Source of the DNA: Asterias rubens
Lineage: Eukaryota; Echinodermata; Asteroidea; Forcipulatida; Asteriidae
Length of the DNA: 64,000 bases
Direction: 5' to 3'
Assembly: GCF_902459465.1 (NCBI RefSeq)
Contig: NC_047066.1
Coordinates: forward strand, 6,761,047 to 6,825,046
How positions within the stretch are numbered: position 1 is the stretch's first letter; every line of letters begins with the position of its first letter. Shown in pieces: positions 44,599 through 55,900 of this stretch. The notes below the pieces were generated by a model. It ran no database searches and had not been told where the DNA came from. It was given only the letters and a program-made list of their open reading frames with translations. The position numbers and the translations under genes are program-made.

Positions 44599-47500
44599 CT
44601 ATAACTTAGCAGTGGCACCAGGTTTCTGGAAGATTTGTAAACGCAACGGTAGTTGAGCGTAGCTAGGCTTTTCTCCAGTCGCTAATTCACTCAGGATCTT
44701 GCCGACGACAGGCGCCAACTTGAAGCCGTGACCTATACGAAAAATTAATTTGTTAAAACTGAGTTATGGCGCATTACCTTTAATTGGAAGTTCAGAAATG
44801 TTAACAATGACTAAATTATTTAATAATGTATAATTATATGATCATAGTGTTAAGTAGGGCTATAAACTAATAATAATAATAAAGGAAAGCTTCAGGCCTA
44901 CTTTATCTGTTAGAAATGCTCAAAGCAAAGTTTTGCTATAAAATAAGATTTTTGAGACTGTGCTTGGAGACAGCATTTTGCGGTGACATTATGTATAGGC
45001 CTACACGAAATATCTCTTCATCCGCTTTTGTTTGTTTGCTGATCTTCCCTTCAAGGTAACTCAGCAAACTCCCACAAAGGGACATAAACACCAGACTGCA
45101 CACAGCCAATCTCTCTCATACAAACATTGATTTACCATCTATAGTTATGAATTACACAAATCAGCGGTTCGAACCCACAACCTTGTGATTGCAAGTCCGG
45201 CAGTCTACGTACATTATTCCGAAGGCTTACCTGAGAATCCACAGCCAACGATGATGTTTGGATGGTCAGGGTGTCTGTCAAGAATTATCTCTTCATTCGG
45301 TGTGCTCTAGAAAAAAAATGTATTTCCATTAAACAATTTGTAAAAATTATGCCCTTATAGAAAAGACACACAACAGCCGATATGGATGTTATGGAAGTTT
45401 GAACTGAATGAAAACTTGTAGTTGGTATCGATTGCATGCAGCAATGACAATGACGTTAAACATAAATAAGTCATGAAATCAAAATTTAAATTGAAAAAAA
45501 ATTTCCTTCAGTGAAGCAAAACTCTCAGCCAAAGATCCTTTCATGCGTGCACGTTTCGTCAAAGATGGCGGTCAATAACGTCATGTGCAATCCATATATA
45601 GGGTGCTTTCGTTTAGCTTCCCTGGGTCGACCCCGGTCTGCCCCGGTACGTTGGAATAGCTTTGACGGGGCTCACCCGGTCAGCCCCCCCAGTGCCCTGT
45701 TTGTGGACTGGGTCACTTTGGGGTAGTCTGAGGTGCATGCCGTCACCATGAGAGGGCGAGTGTGACCGTTCGATTGGCTCTTGTCAGGGTCTCACCCGGC
45801 CGTGTGAGCTAGCACCGCGGGGTCGACCCAGGGAAGCTAATCGAACGCACCCATATGATGTATAATATTCTTTGAATTCTCACAGTGTAAATGCAGTTTT
45901 CAATGATAGCCGGTTCCGGTACCAGACCAGGTACATGCGTTTTAATGAACTCCTTCAACTGGTCGATATCTTCAGTGTAATCGGTGCGCGTCTCTTCTGG
46001 ATCAGTAAAATCTTGTCCCCTATGGTTACACACCTGTCAGATAGTGGTAGAAGATTAGATACGATAGGACCATAGGACATAATTTATCGTGTCAAAAGTG
46101 TTTTGAGTAATTTCAGCTTTCTGTTTTATGTCTGATTAAGCAGTGTGCTTACTGGTTTATAAACGGCTCAATTTGGGCCTGTTGGTAATCATTACGTTGA
46201 TATAAATTTTGATTACAGGCAGGCTTACAATCATTTACCTTGAAAAGGCCTGGATATTCAGCACTCGTAGGAAGTCCATAAATCTCGAACTTCCCAGACA
46301 AGAAATAGAAACATGGGTAGTTGGACAACATTCCTGGCTGCTTTTCCGACCAGTAACAAACTTTAATCCTCGTTAGCTACATAAAATTGATCAAAAGGAA
46401 ATAGATTGTAAGAACTTTTGACATAATTATGCGAAAAGAAGGTCAAAATCACATTGAACCACAAAAACCAACTCATACCTTCAGGGGAGGGTAAAGTCCC
46501 AATGGTCTCAGCAACTGAGATGCCCATGAGCCCGGGGTGAGAACAACGCTCTTAGCCGTATACCGCCCTCTGTCTGTTATGATGGTCACATGTTTTCCGG
46601 GGATTATTTGCAACACTTTTTCTTCTTCTCGAATGATAGCTCCTTGTTTCACGACCATGGTCTGGTTTTGAGAAAACAGCGAAGGAAAATAAGAAATTGA
46701 AAAGATGCTTTGGAAAACTGACAGCCGTAAATATTAAGAGAGGCGTATAGGCAGAGTTACCGCAGCAATGACGCGCGGTGCCCAGAACTTCCGCGCCCGG
46801 ACTGGTGACGCCAATTGCATAGGAATAGCGAAACTGCCTGCGGTATTTAATGGTCATTTTCATAAATCATAGGTATTTTTTAAGAATGATGAAACATGGA
46901 CACTGGCGATTTTTCTGTCGATAGTCGGCATTTACAGCAACTTAGAGCAAGTTCGGGTGGCGACTTGACTAGACCGACAAAACTAACCCGGAAACCATAG
47001 AGCACAGGGACATTATTGACTATAACACCCCTTGCAAATATTCTGCCGTTTCATTGGTTTAGAACCGCGTCACATGATATTATGTCTTAGTTTTAATAGC
47101 CAGCGGCCGTGTGATACTGTGCATCTTTGCCGTGTGATACTGCATCGTTTGGCGACTATTTCACGGCTTGCAGTACCCAGACGTCTTTTTACCCACCTCG
47201 AACCCAAGAAGGTGTGCATCTGTGTATCTGAAACGCGCGTACGAACGTTACGTGTACGAAGATGATTAAAAGTCTGTTGGGGTGTTATAAAACAAATATT
47301 GACTGCTTCGAGTACTTTGGTTAAAACTACGTGCGCCTCGGGAAAATGGAACGGTCCGGGGATCACCTCGGGAGTCGTCGGAGTCGTAGTTTTAACCAAA
47401 GTACTCGAAGCAGTCAATATTTGTATAATATCGAACCATGCTGGGTGTTGAAGTCTATAGTCGCTCAACCGAACTTGCTCTTACCTGACGGGTCAACGAA

Positions 47501-50500
47501 TGCTATATAGCGTAACCCTGTATAGAATAATATAATGGGGATTTTTTTTTCAAACGACTTGATTTGAGTCTAGTCTGTTTGGGATTCGTGTTCTGCATTC
47601 ACCCTTCAGCACTCCACCTGTGGTGAAGGGTTGCGCTATATAGCACCACGAGGGGATTTCCGCACAAAATTTGCAATTTGATTTCAAGTCATTGTTGGAG
47701 ATTCATTTTAGCTTGTGCCTGTACCTGTAGAGCTTTGAGACACCGGTCAGCATACAGCACCCCACCTGACGGGTCCACGAATGCCTTCATTTCAGGCTGG
47801 AATGAGAAGCCAGGCCAGCGTTGGCAGACCTGCCGAGCTGTAAGCAGCTCAATGGGTTTGTTCATGTCTTGTAAGTTACCTCCGCGGTGGTTGTAATCCT
47901 TGTAAGGAGGTCCATTTACAGACAAAAGACCCACATTTCTGTTTAAAAACAACCAAACTGAAGTGGGTAAGAAAAGTAAACTGGGCCAACAAGATAAGGT
48001 GCCTATATGAAATACATGGGTCTGTTCTAATTAAACAAAAATCGTAGAACAAACGAAAAATAAAGGAATCGCAGTCCGAAGTTTTGACAAATTCTTGACA
48101 ATATTGTCCCCTCTTTGAACATTTCGTTACCTGTAGAGTTTGGTGCCTACTTCTTGTTCGAGTCGTGCCCACGTCTCGAAGCATTCCGGCATCATCATGG
48201 CGTAATGCTTCTGGAGGTAAGCATGGCGAGTGATACGAGACTGACCATGGGAACTGCCTCGGTCGTGTCCTAACTTGAACTGCAAGAAATGGACGTGGTT
48301 TTATGAGTTTTGACGGGCGCGGGTGACGGGGGTAGGGTGGGTCTATCTTCTCGTCGAGCGACGTTGTTGTTAGCAGAAGAGTGTGGGTTCGAATCCATGT
48401 CAAGACACTTCAGCCTTTGATTAAAGGCAGTGGACACTTAATTGGTAGTTACTCAAAATAATTATCATCATAAAACATTTCTTGGTGACGAGTAATGTGG
48501 GGAGGTTGATGGTTTAAAACATTGTGAGAAACGGCTCCCTCTGAAGTGCCATAGTTTTCGAGCAAGAAGTAATTTTCCACGAATTTGATTTCGAGACCTC
48601 AGATTTAGAACTTGAGGTCTCGAAATCAACCATCTAAACGCACACAACTTCGTGTGACAAGGGTGTTTTTTCTTTCATTATTATCTCGCAAGTTCGATGA
48701 CCGATTGAGCTCAAATTTTCACAGGTTTGTTATTTTTTGCATATGTTGAGATACACCAACATGTGAAGGCTAGTCTTTGACAATTACCAATAAGTGTCCA
48801 CTGCCTTTAGGGCACCTATAACCATGTTGTGATTGTAGCCGCATCTTTGACTAGCCAGACGAATGCCATTAAACCATTGTGTATTATTTATAGTTCTAAT
48901 GATAACACGACGCGTTCTGGCAGGGGCACGTTTGTCAAGAAGGTCCTGTTCACCTTTGGGGTAGTTGTCAAAGACCAATGTTCTCACTTGGTGTGTACCA
49001 ACATATGCATAAAATAACAAACCTGTGAAAATTTGAGCTCAAATTGCTCATCGAATTTGCAAGAGAATAATACAAGAAAAAACACCCTTGTTGCATTTGT
49101 CTGCTTTCATTATGCACTTCTATTATACGAGTGAGAAATTACCGGTGATTGTCCCTGTGAATAGTACCGCAACAAAGGAAGACTATATTAAGATAGCTAT
49201 GAAAGCAATCCGGTCCACTCATGGTGCAACTCACACAATAACTGATGGGCGAATTATATCCGAGAGTATCAGTAATACAGCATATAGCGTATAATAACAA
49301 AATTTGGGGGGCTAGTCATCCTTACTCGCAGCTAAGAGCTGAATTACCAAGGACGCGGCGCTACAACGTGTTTGAGAAGGAGGCATGCAAGGGCGCCTTC
49401 AGCTGCCAGCCACATCAACACATTATGACCACGGAGCACAGCCAAGATCGAAAGTGTTTGATTTTTCCCGAGGGAGGAAAACCGGATTGTCTGGAAAACC
49501 CTCGTGGCACAGCAGAGAACCAACGCACAACAACTCAACTCACATAATTTGTATGGCCCTGGCCAGGAATCGAACCGGGGTCACCTGGTGAGAGAGCGCA
49601 ATACGCACAAGCCAACCGTGCCACCCATATACATGTACATGTACAGTTATAGCACTTTGACAAATCCAGCATCAACAATCGCAAAAAGTTATGATCACAA
49701 ATCATGTAAATGCACATAAAGTATATCCCAAAATGTTCCATGTTCTTCATTGAACAGATATATATAAACCCTGTCACGCAAAATGATAAAAAAGCAGGAG
49801 AAACTAGACATAGAATTTTTGTTAATTACAAAAACACGGTGTTCGGTTGGACGTTACGTGATGACGTAGTTTAAAAACATTGAACCATAAAGATGACTTT
49901 TTCTACAACGTGTCGTTAATTTTTATAGTTAAACTTGTATCACAGTTTTAACAACTCCTTTTTTCTTCACAAATGCAATATGTTTGTGTGAGATTGGCTT
50001 TCGGTTTTAATTTGCAATATATGGAAACCCTTTAAAAATTTAGCTACCCCTGCACGGGATGATGTACACAGATTTGATAATCAACAGCGCCCTCTTTTGT
50101 TGGACAAACAAGAGCGCTTTTGGGATTCCCCCAAAAACGTTCGCGCCATATGATTTGTACACATTTTAAACGTTGTTTTATTGTTATTTATTACCTGATG
50201 ACGTCATTATGACGTAATTAGGCCTGTGTTGTCTTAAAAACACTAAGGTTCAACTATCTGTTGAGTTTCAAGGTTCAACTCGATCTCAATCTTGAGTTAT
50301 GCCGTAGATAAGCTCAAAAGTGGGTTTTTTGATGAAAAAAACACGAAGGCGAACTTTGACCCAGGGTAACGACCCGGAAGTTAAGGTCGTACGATTTTGG
50401 CGTTAACTTTTCAAATGTTGTCCAAGTCTTTATTTATCCGATGCCCAAGTATGAACATCATAGCTTTTATATTCGTTGAGATACAGCATCAAGCAAATGG

Positions 50501-51958
50501 TCATTTTTAAACATTTTAAACCTTGTCATGACCTCATTATTACTCAGCCACCATGCTCCTATTTATAATATCCGAAAATCCATTTAACGATTTCGAATTT
50601 AATCCTTAGCATTTAAACTTCAAAGCTAAAACACTTATTTTTAAATCTTAAAATGGATTGGTCCCAATACAATCCTTTGGATTAACTTTTAATTCCCTCC
50701 CATATAATACGGTTATCTATGGTGGCTTTAAAGGGACATCGCAAATATATATTGACGCCAATATTGACGCCAATATTTGCGACTTTTACCCCAAGTTGCA
50801 AATATTGACGCCAATATTGACGCCAATATTCACGACTTGGCCCAAAGTCGCAAATATTGACGCCAATATTCACGCCAATATTCACGACTTGGCCCAAAGT
50901 CGCAAATATTGACGCCAATATTGACGCCAATATTCACGACATGGGCCCTATGTCGCAAATATTGACGCCAATATTGACGCCAATATTCACAACATGGGTC
51001 AAATGTCGCAAATATTGACGCCAATATTGACGCCAATATTCACGCCAATATTCACGACATGGGCCCTATGTCGCAAATATTGACGCCAATATTGACGCCA
51101 ATATTCACGACATGGGCCCTATGTCGCAAATATTGACGCCAATATTGACGCCAATATTCACGACATGGGCTACACGTCGCAAATATTTATGCCAATATTC
51201 ACGACATAGCCCAAGTCGCAAACCCACTCAGGCGTGAATTTTTTTTAAAGCAACTTGGGGAGTCAGAGCGCGCGAGCGAGATCGGGACCAGTGCGCCAGA
51301 CTATTTTCTTGCCCACCCAGCTACCTAGGTTGCTAAAAAAACAATGAATATTCACGCCTGAGCGGGTTTGCGACTTGGGGCCCATGTCGTGAATATTGGC
51401 GTCAATATTTGCGACATTTGACCCATGTTGTGAATATTGGCGTCAATATTGGCGTCAATATTTGCGACATAGGGCCCATGTCGTGAATATTGGTGTCAAT
51501 ATTGGCGTCAATATTTGCGACTTTGGGCCAAGTCGTGAATATTGGCGTCAATATTTGCGACTTTGGGCCAAGTCGTGAATATTGGCGTCAATATTGGCGT
51601 CAATATTTGCAACTTGGGGTAAAAGTCGCAAATATTGGCGTCAATATTGGCGTCAGTATATATTTGCGATGTCCCTTTAAAGCCACCATAGTTATCCTTT
51701 CACATGAACGATTCAATGCCCTTTACAGTGCTGCATGTGCCGATTTGTGGCAGGCCTGGTTGAATTTACAACATACGAATTAATATCAGAAACTAGTCAT
51801 TGTCTAAAATCAAACTATTAATGGATTTATACCTGTTCGATTAGCAGTGTTTTGACGCCCTTCTTCGTCAGCTGGTAGCAAGTTGCTGAACCTTCAATAC
51901 CTGCTCCTATCACTATACAATCGTAGTGTGTCTGGTTTATCACGGATAGATTTGCCAT
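44599..51958 (-). CDS. PIPOX: Peroxisomal sarcosine/pipecolate oxidase, copy A
   Basis: PIPOX is a flavoenzyme that oxidises sarcosine and L-pipecolate in peroxisomes, making hydrogen peroxide. Eight exons: 51958-51833, 48279-48131, 47938-47725, 46661-46479, 46376-46239, 46033-45884, 45306-45231, 44732-44599. They join in phase to 389 residues (human 390). Residues 15-23 give the FAD-binding IVIGAGIEG. Exon 2 carries [10 protein letters not shown], conserved in the sarcosine oxidase family. Cys317 in NCIYT matches the cysteine that binds FAD covalently, followed by [13 protein letters not shown] and [14 protein letters not shown]. The protein ends in AKL, a peroxisomal import signal (PTS1). 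It lies downstream of copy B in the same direction. Intron 1 holds a 973-bp foldback. Confidence 0.95.
45601..45852. mobile_element. GGGTGCGTTCGTTTAGCTTCC foldback, copy 1
   Basis: Ends are GGGTGCTTTCGTTTAGCTTC and GAAGCTAATCGAACGCACCC, with internal GGGTCGACCC blocks. It sits in PIPOX-A intron 6, about 32 bp from the exon 6 donor. Confidence 0.88.
47283..47433. mobile_element. Foldback with AAATATTGACTGCTTCGAG arms
   Basis: The arms (about 40 bp, AATATTGACTGCTTCGAGTA and complement) flank a GC-rich middle (CCTCGGGAGTCGTCGGAGTC). In PIPOX-A intron 3. The 132-codon minus-strand frame crossing it is not a gene. Confidence 0.85.
47483..47660. repeat. Exon 3 look-alike plus GCTATATAGCG foldback
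   Basis: A 21-bp piece (47483-47503) copies PIPOX exon 3 positions 47764-47784 with one mismatch. It runs straight into an inverted pair GCTATATAGCGTAACCCT / AGGGTTGCGCTATATAGC (about 47502-47645). Confidence 0.75.
48421..48810 (-). mobile_element. MITE family 1 in PIPOX-A intron 1
   Basis: A full-length reverse copy; the right end reads CTTTAG in place of TTAA. Confidence 0.9.
48960..49140 (+). mobile_element. MITE family 1, left-half fragment
   Basis: TTGTCAAAGACCAATGTTCTC, then ACATATGCATAAAATAACAA and GTGAAAATTTGAGCTCAAA match the family. The right half is missing. Confidence 0.7.
49330..49625 (-). mobile_element. tRNA-headed SINE
   Basis: On the minus strand the head reads GGTGGCACGGTTGGCTTGTG (A-box-like) and CCCCGGTTCGATTCCTGGCC (B box), followed by a body with TTTTCCTCCCTCGGG. 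It differs from the 22862 SINE. A true tRNA gene is unlikely because the arms pair poorly. Confidence 0.65.
50718..51690. mobile_element. 973-bp foldback element of tandem repeats
   Basis: The termini are TATGGTGGCTTTAAAGGGAC and its exact complement, flanked by GTTATC on both sides (50712-50717 and 51691-51696), a 6-bp target duplication. Each arm is an array of about 54-bp units built on AATATTGACGCC 12-mers; the left arm (to about 51240) is longer than the right (from about 51341). The loop (51241-51340) is GC-rich. It lies in PIPOX-A intron 1, 142 bp downstream of exon 1. Confidence 0.93.
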
Positions 51959-51999
51959 TGTGATATGTTGTTGATTTCATAACTCTATGAAACCGATTA

Positions 52000-52534
52000 G
52001 GCCCAAGCCAGGCGACTCGGTGTAGGACAACATACCACCCATGAAAGGCGCACTCACGAGGGCATTGTGCGACTTTACCAAAACCTGTGACGACATGTTA
52101 TTGTTTAAATCGCTCCATTATTTTGCCTGAATGGAGCGACATTGTATAATTTTTAGTTCAATTGTTTGCATGTACTACCTAAGCTTTTCACTCCAGTGAA
52201 CACCAACGGTGGTGCGTGAAGGACGAAGACCAACGTTTAGGAAAAACCTTCGTTCATTCGACAGCGCCATCATGGACCGGGAGCGAAAGACGCAGGACGG
52301 TACTAGGCTCGAGGTCACTCTCTGGCGTTTTTCACGAGCGTTGAAGTTTGTATCGGATGTTTAGGCTAAACTATAACTGACTTTATAGCACGAAACCCGG
52401 CTTGAACTGAGTCTATGCTCATGCACGATTTCTACAAGTCAATGGAAGAAGACAAAATGATGTGGAGATTGCACAATTTCCATTTTTATAGTTATTAAAA
52501 CTATTATTTACCCATTTATTTCCACCCTCGTGAC
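52000..52534. other. PIPOX-A upstream region
   Basis: Probable promoter of copy A. No TATA box or repeat stands out. Open frames are short. Confidence 0.4.
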
Positions 52535-52738
52535 TCTGCTTTGAGTAAATTGCCGTTACATGCGAGCATTGTGGTTATTCACTTCCCATTACTTAGTAAT
52601 ACCTGAGTTTTATTACAATTGTTAAATCATTATTAATAAATAAACACAGTATAACTTGGCACAAAGTTTCTTAAAGTGTTCTGACCGAACGGCAGTTGAT
52701 CGTAATTGGGATTTTCTCCAGTCGCAAATTCGTCTCAG
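52535..52738 (-). pseudogene. Relic of a PIPOX terminal exon and 3' flank
   Basis: On the minus strand about 52738-52650 translates as EFATGENPNYDQLP, matching exon 8 of both genes ([14 protein letters not shown] / [14 protein letters not shown]). Beyond this it is diverged and has lost the AKL-stop. The 3' flank (AGTAATACCTGAGTTTTATT, TTGCCGTTACATGCGAG) also matches sequence next to copy B exon 8 (52742-52975). No upstream exons are present. Confidence 0.85.
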
Positions 52739-52978
52739 CTTTGAGAAAATTGCCGTTTAGTTTTATGCGAGTAATATCATTCTAAATTGCGGCATCGGGG
52801 ATAAAGAGTATTAATTTTGCTTTTTACAATAGCCTACTAATATTATAATAAATTTACATCACTGAGCTCCTAATAATAGTAATAAATTTACATCATTGCT
52901 TTTTTCACTTTAATGAGCATTACCCAAGTTCTATTAAAATTTTCAAATCATTATAAAATAAACTTAAAAAAAAAACAC

Positions 52979-55900
52979 CTATAACTTGGCAACAGTTTTA
53001 TTAAAAGATTTTAAATGTAAAGGCAGTTGGTCGAAGCTAGGCTTTTCTCCAGTCGCTAATTCACTCAGGATCTTGCCGACTACAGGCGCCAACTTGAAGC
53101 CATGACCTTTGTAGTGATAAGAGAACATGTATTAAAACTTTGAATGGCCATTGTGACTAGAGACGCATTTTGGCAAACTGGAAGTTTTAAGTCACTATTT
53201 ATTTCTTTTGCATGTGAATAATATTATGATATATATCTCTATAAATGTAAAAGAGTAAAAAACACAACTCTTTACATTTCGAGATGTCCCTCAAATGGCT
53301 CTTTAAAAAGAGTGGGGGTTTTCACTCCAGGACAGAGTGAAAATCACCCGAAAAGATGCAAACTTCAATCTAGAGAAGTGGAAGACCACTCGAAAAAAAG
53401 TTTTTCCTCATAATGGCTCTTCAAAGAGTGCATTTCCACTGTTTGTATTTATAGAGATACAGATACATTTAGAACTACCAAGGAAACCGATTATCTAAAC
53501 ATAATTATTTGGGCCCAATTGACAAAATGCTATTCACACAGTCACTTACCTGAGAATCCACAGCCAACGATGATGTTTGGATGGTCAGGGTGTCTGTCAA
53601 GAATTATCTCTTCATTCGGTGTGCTCTAGAAAATAACATTGTATTATTGTTAAAAGTTTCGTTTGAAACGAGCACAGATTTCATGATTTGTTTGTATGAA
53701 TTTAAGTTCAAACCGAATACAAAAAGATGATTGACCGATGACTGCAGGGCATTTGTATTAGTCAATGGTTTTGAGATGGTGGGGCGTTCTGGTTATGTTG
53801 ACCAAAATGACGTTCTGTATTATCTGTGATGTCGACTCGGGCAATCTTTTATGAATTAAGTTGAGACACAAAAATTAACATTAAGTTTAAATGATCAACT
53901 ATTGTGCTTTCTCTGCTGGTTCAATCATTATTTGATTTGTGTGTGTAGCCCCCCCCCACCCCATAATAGAGAAAAATAAATTACAACAGAAATAAACATT
54001 TGACGTTTATACAACTTTTAAGAGAACAAAAGTTCAAGATGGTGTATATTTATTACAGCAGATATTTTAACGATTTTGGACATATTCGGTAATTGTCATA
54101 GACCAGTCTTCTCACTTGGAGTGTCTCAAAATATGCACAAAATTAACAAACCTGTGAAAATTTGAACTCAATTGGTCGTCGAAGTTATGAGATAATAATG
54201 GAAGAAAAACAATCTTGTCACACGAAGTTGTGTGCTTTCAGATGCTTCAATTCGAGACCTCAAAATCTAATATTTTAGTGAGAAATTACTTATTTTTTGA
54301 AAACGAAGTTACTTCAGAGGGAGCCGTTTCTCACAATATTTTATACTATACCAACATCTCTCCATTTGATCGTTAAAAGGTAAGCTGATATGATAACGAT
54401 TATTTTGACCAATTACCAATAGTATTCAATGCCTTTAAGTCATAATATACTCACAGTGTAAATGCAGTTTTCAATAATAGCCGGTTCCGGTACCAGACCA
54501 GGTACATGCTCTATAATGAATTCCTTCAACTTGTCGATGTCTTCAGTGAACTGTTCGTTGTTTCTATCTTCTGGATTAGTTAAGTCTTGTCCCTGATGGT
54601 TGCACACCTGCATGTAAATATACAATTACAAAATTGCACAATTTTAAAGAAAGACAGCCGATTTGTTTTCTTCTTCAGAAAAATTACTGTATATTTATTT
54701 TTTATTTATTTTAAATCTTTAGACATACACAATAGTTACAAGTTGTACAGGGGCTGTCAAGGTTAAAACAAAAGTATAAAAACTGTCATCAAAAGATGTG
54801 TAAAACCAGACCCCTGCCAACGATAAAAATATAATTATACAATATAAAAAGTTGCACTGAAACATTGCACTGAAACATTTAAAAATCACACAAGAAAACA
54901 TTAAAACACAAGCAAAACCAGACTATCGAAAAAAAAAAAATGCCGAGGACACTAATTTGAGAGCAAACTAGGATTTCCCTAGGATGCGGCCTTAATTCCC
55001 GCCCAAAATGTTATTAACAGAAGCAACAAATAATCATACATTTACCACCCGTTAAAACCCACCCGTAGCAACAATCTAAGCGCCGAACGCCCATAAAATT
55101 CGCATCAAATTAATTTCAAACAAATGGTCCAGTACAATGCCTTATTATTCGTGTGATATGTTATTGTTTGTAAATGTATTCAGCGCCATTAGCACTTTGA
55201 TTGATTTGTGCGCTTTATAAGGTTTCATTCTTATAAAGTTTTCATCTTTATTTTATAGAACGATCGAATTGAATGAAATAACAATATTAATTTCAACTTG
55301 GTGCTTGTACAGGAACATTCCATGTAGAGGTTTTGCGATCCCCACTTCACGCTTTGCTCGAGTGGCAACCACAGTACGGTCGCCTTTAGTGTATTTGCTT
55401 CACCAAAAAAGTGTTTCTTCCAATTTTACCGTGCAAGTCTCGTTAATAGTGTTCGAACATTTTTGGCCAACATTTTTTGAACCACTCTGGTCCAGTGTTT
55501 AAGTGCGATAAAGAAAAACAACTCACACACTTTAACGGGTGCCAATGTTCGAATACGCGCGAGACTTTCACAATCTTTACCTGTATTTAAAAAAGGTAGT
55601 TGCTTGACGTTTCGACCCAGCCTGGCAGCCCCCTCTCATGTATTTCCACTGCACTGCAAGGCTCGATGAAGGGACTCTTCTAAAAAGGGTATAATTTGGG
55701 CATTTTCCATAGGTCCTTTCGGTTGGAAAGCAGTTTGCAACAGCTTTTCCTTTTTCTGTGTTTAACTTGTAATGTTATAAATCTTCTGTTTAGACACACT
55801 CGATTCGCTAACAACTAGTCTTGGCCCAAGACTAAAGTGCTCGATATTGGATAGTGTACTACTTTTCAGAACTGAGAAGTCTTCCGAACCCCCGATTATG

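Noticed and set aside
47070-47468. 132-codon minus-strand frame
   Set aside because: It crosses a foldback element inside a PIPOX intron; no recognisable domain, and the translation changes character at the inverted arms.
49545-49625. Functional tRNA gene on the minus strand
   Set aside because: The B box is good, but arms pair poorly and a SINE body continues from it.
50742-51240. CRISPR-like regular array
   Set aside because: The spacers are themselves repetitive, the locus is an intron of an animal gene, and the array is half of a palindromic transposon.
50658-51783. Several open frames (60-97 codons, repeated [10 protein letters not shown] and YWRQYWRQY words) on both strands
   Set aside because: They are translations of the foldback's 12-bp and 54-bp units, on both strands at once, with no independent coding signal.
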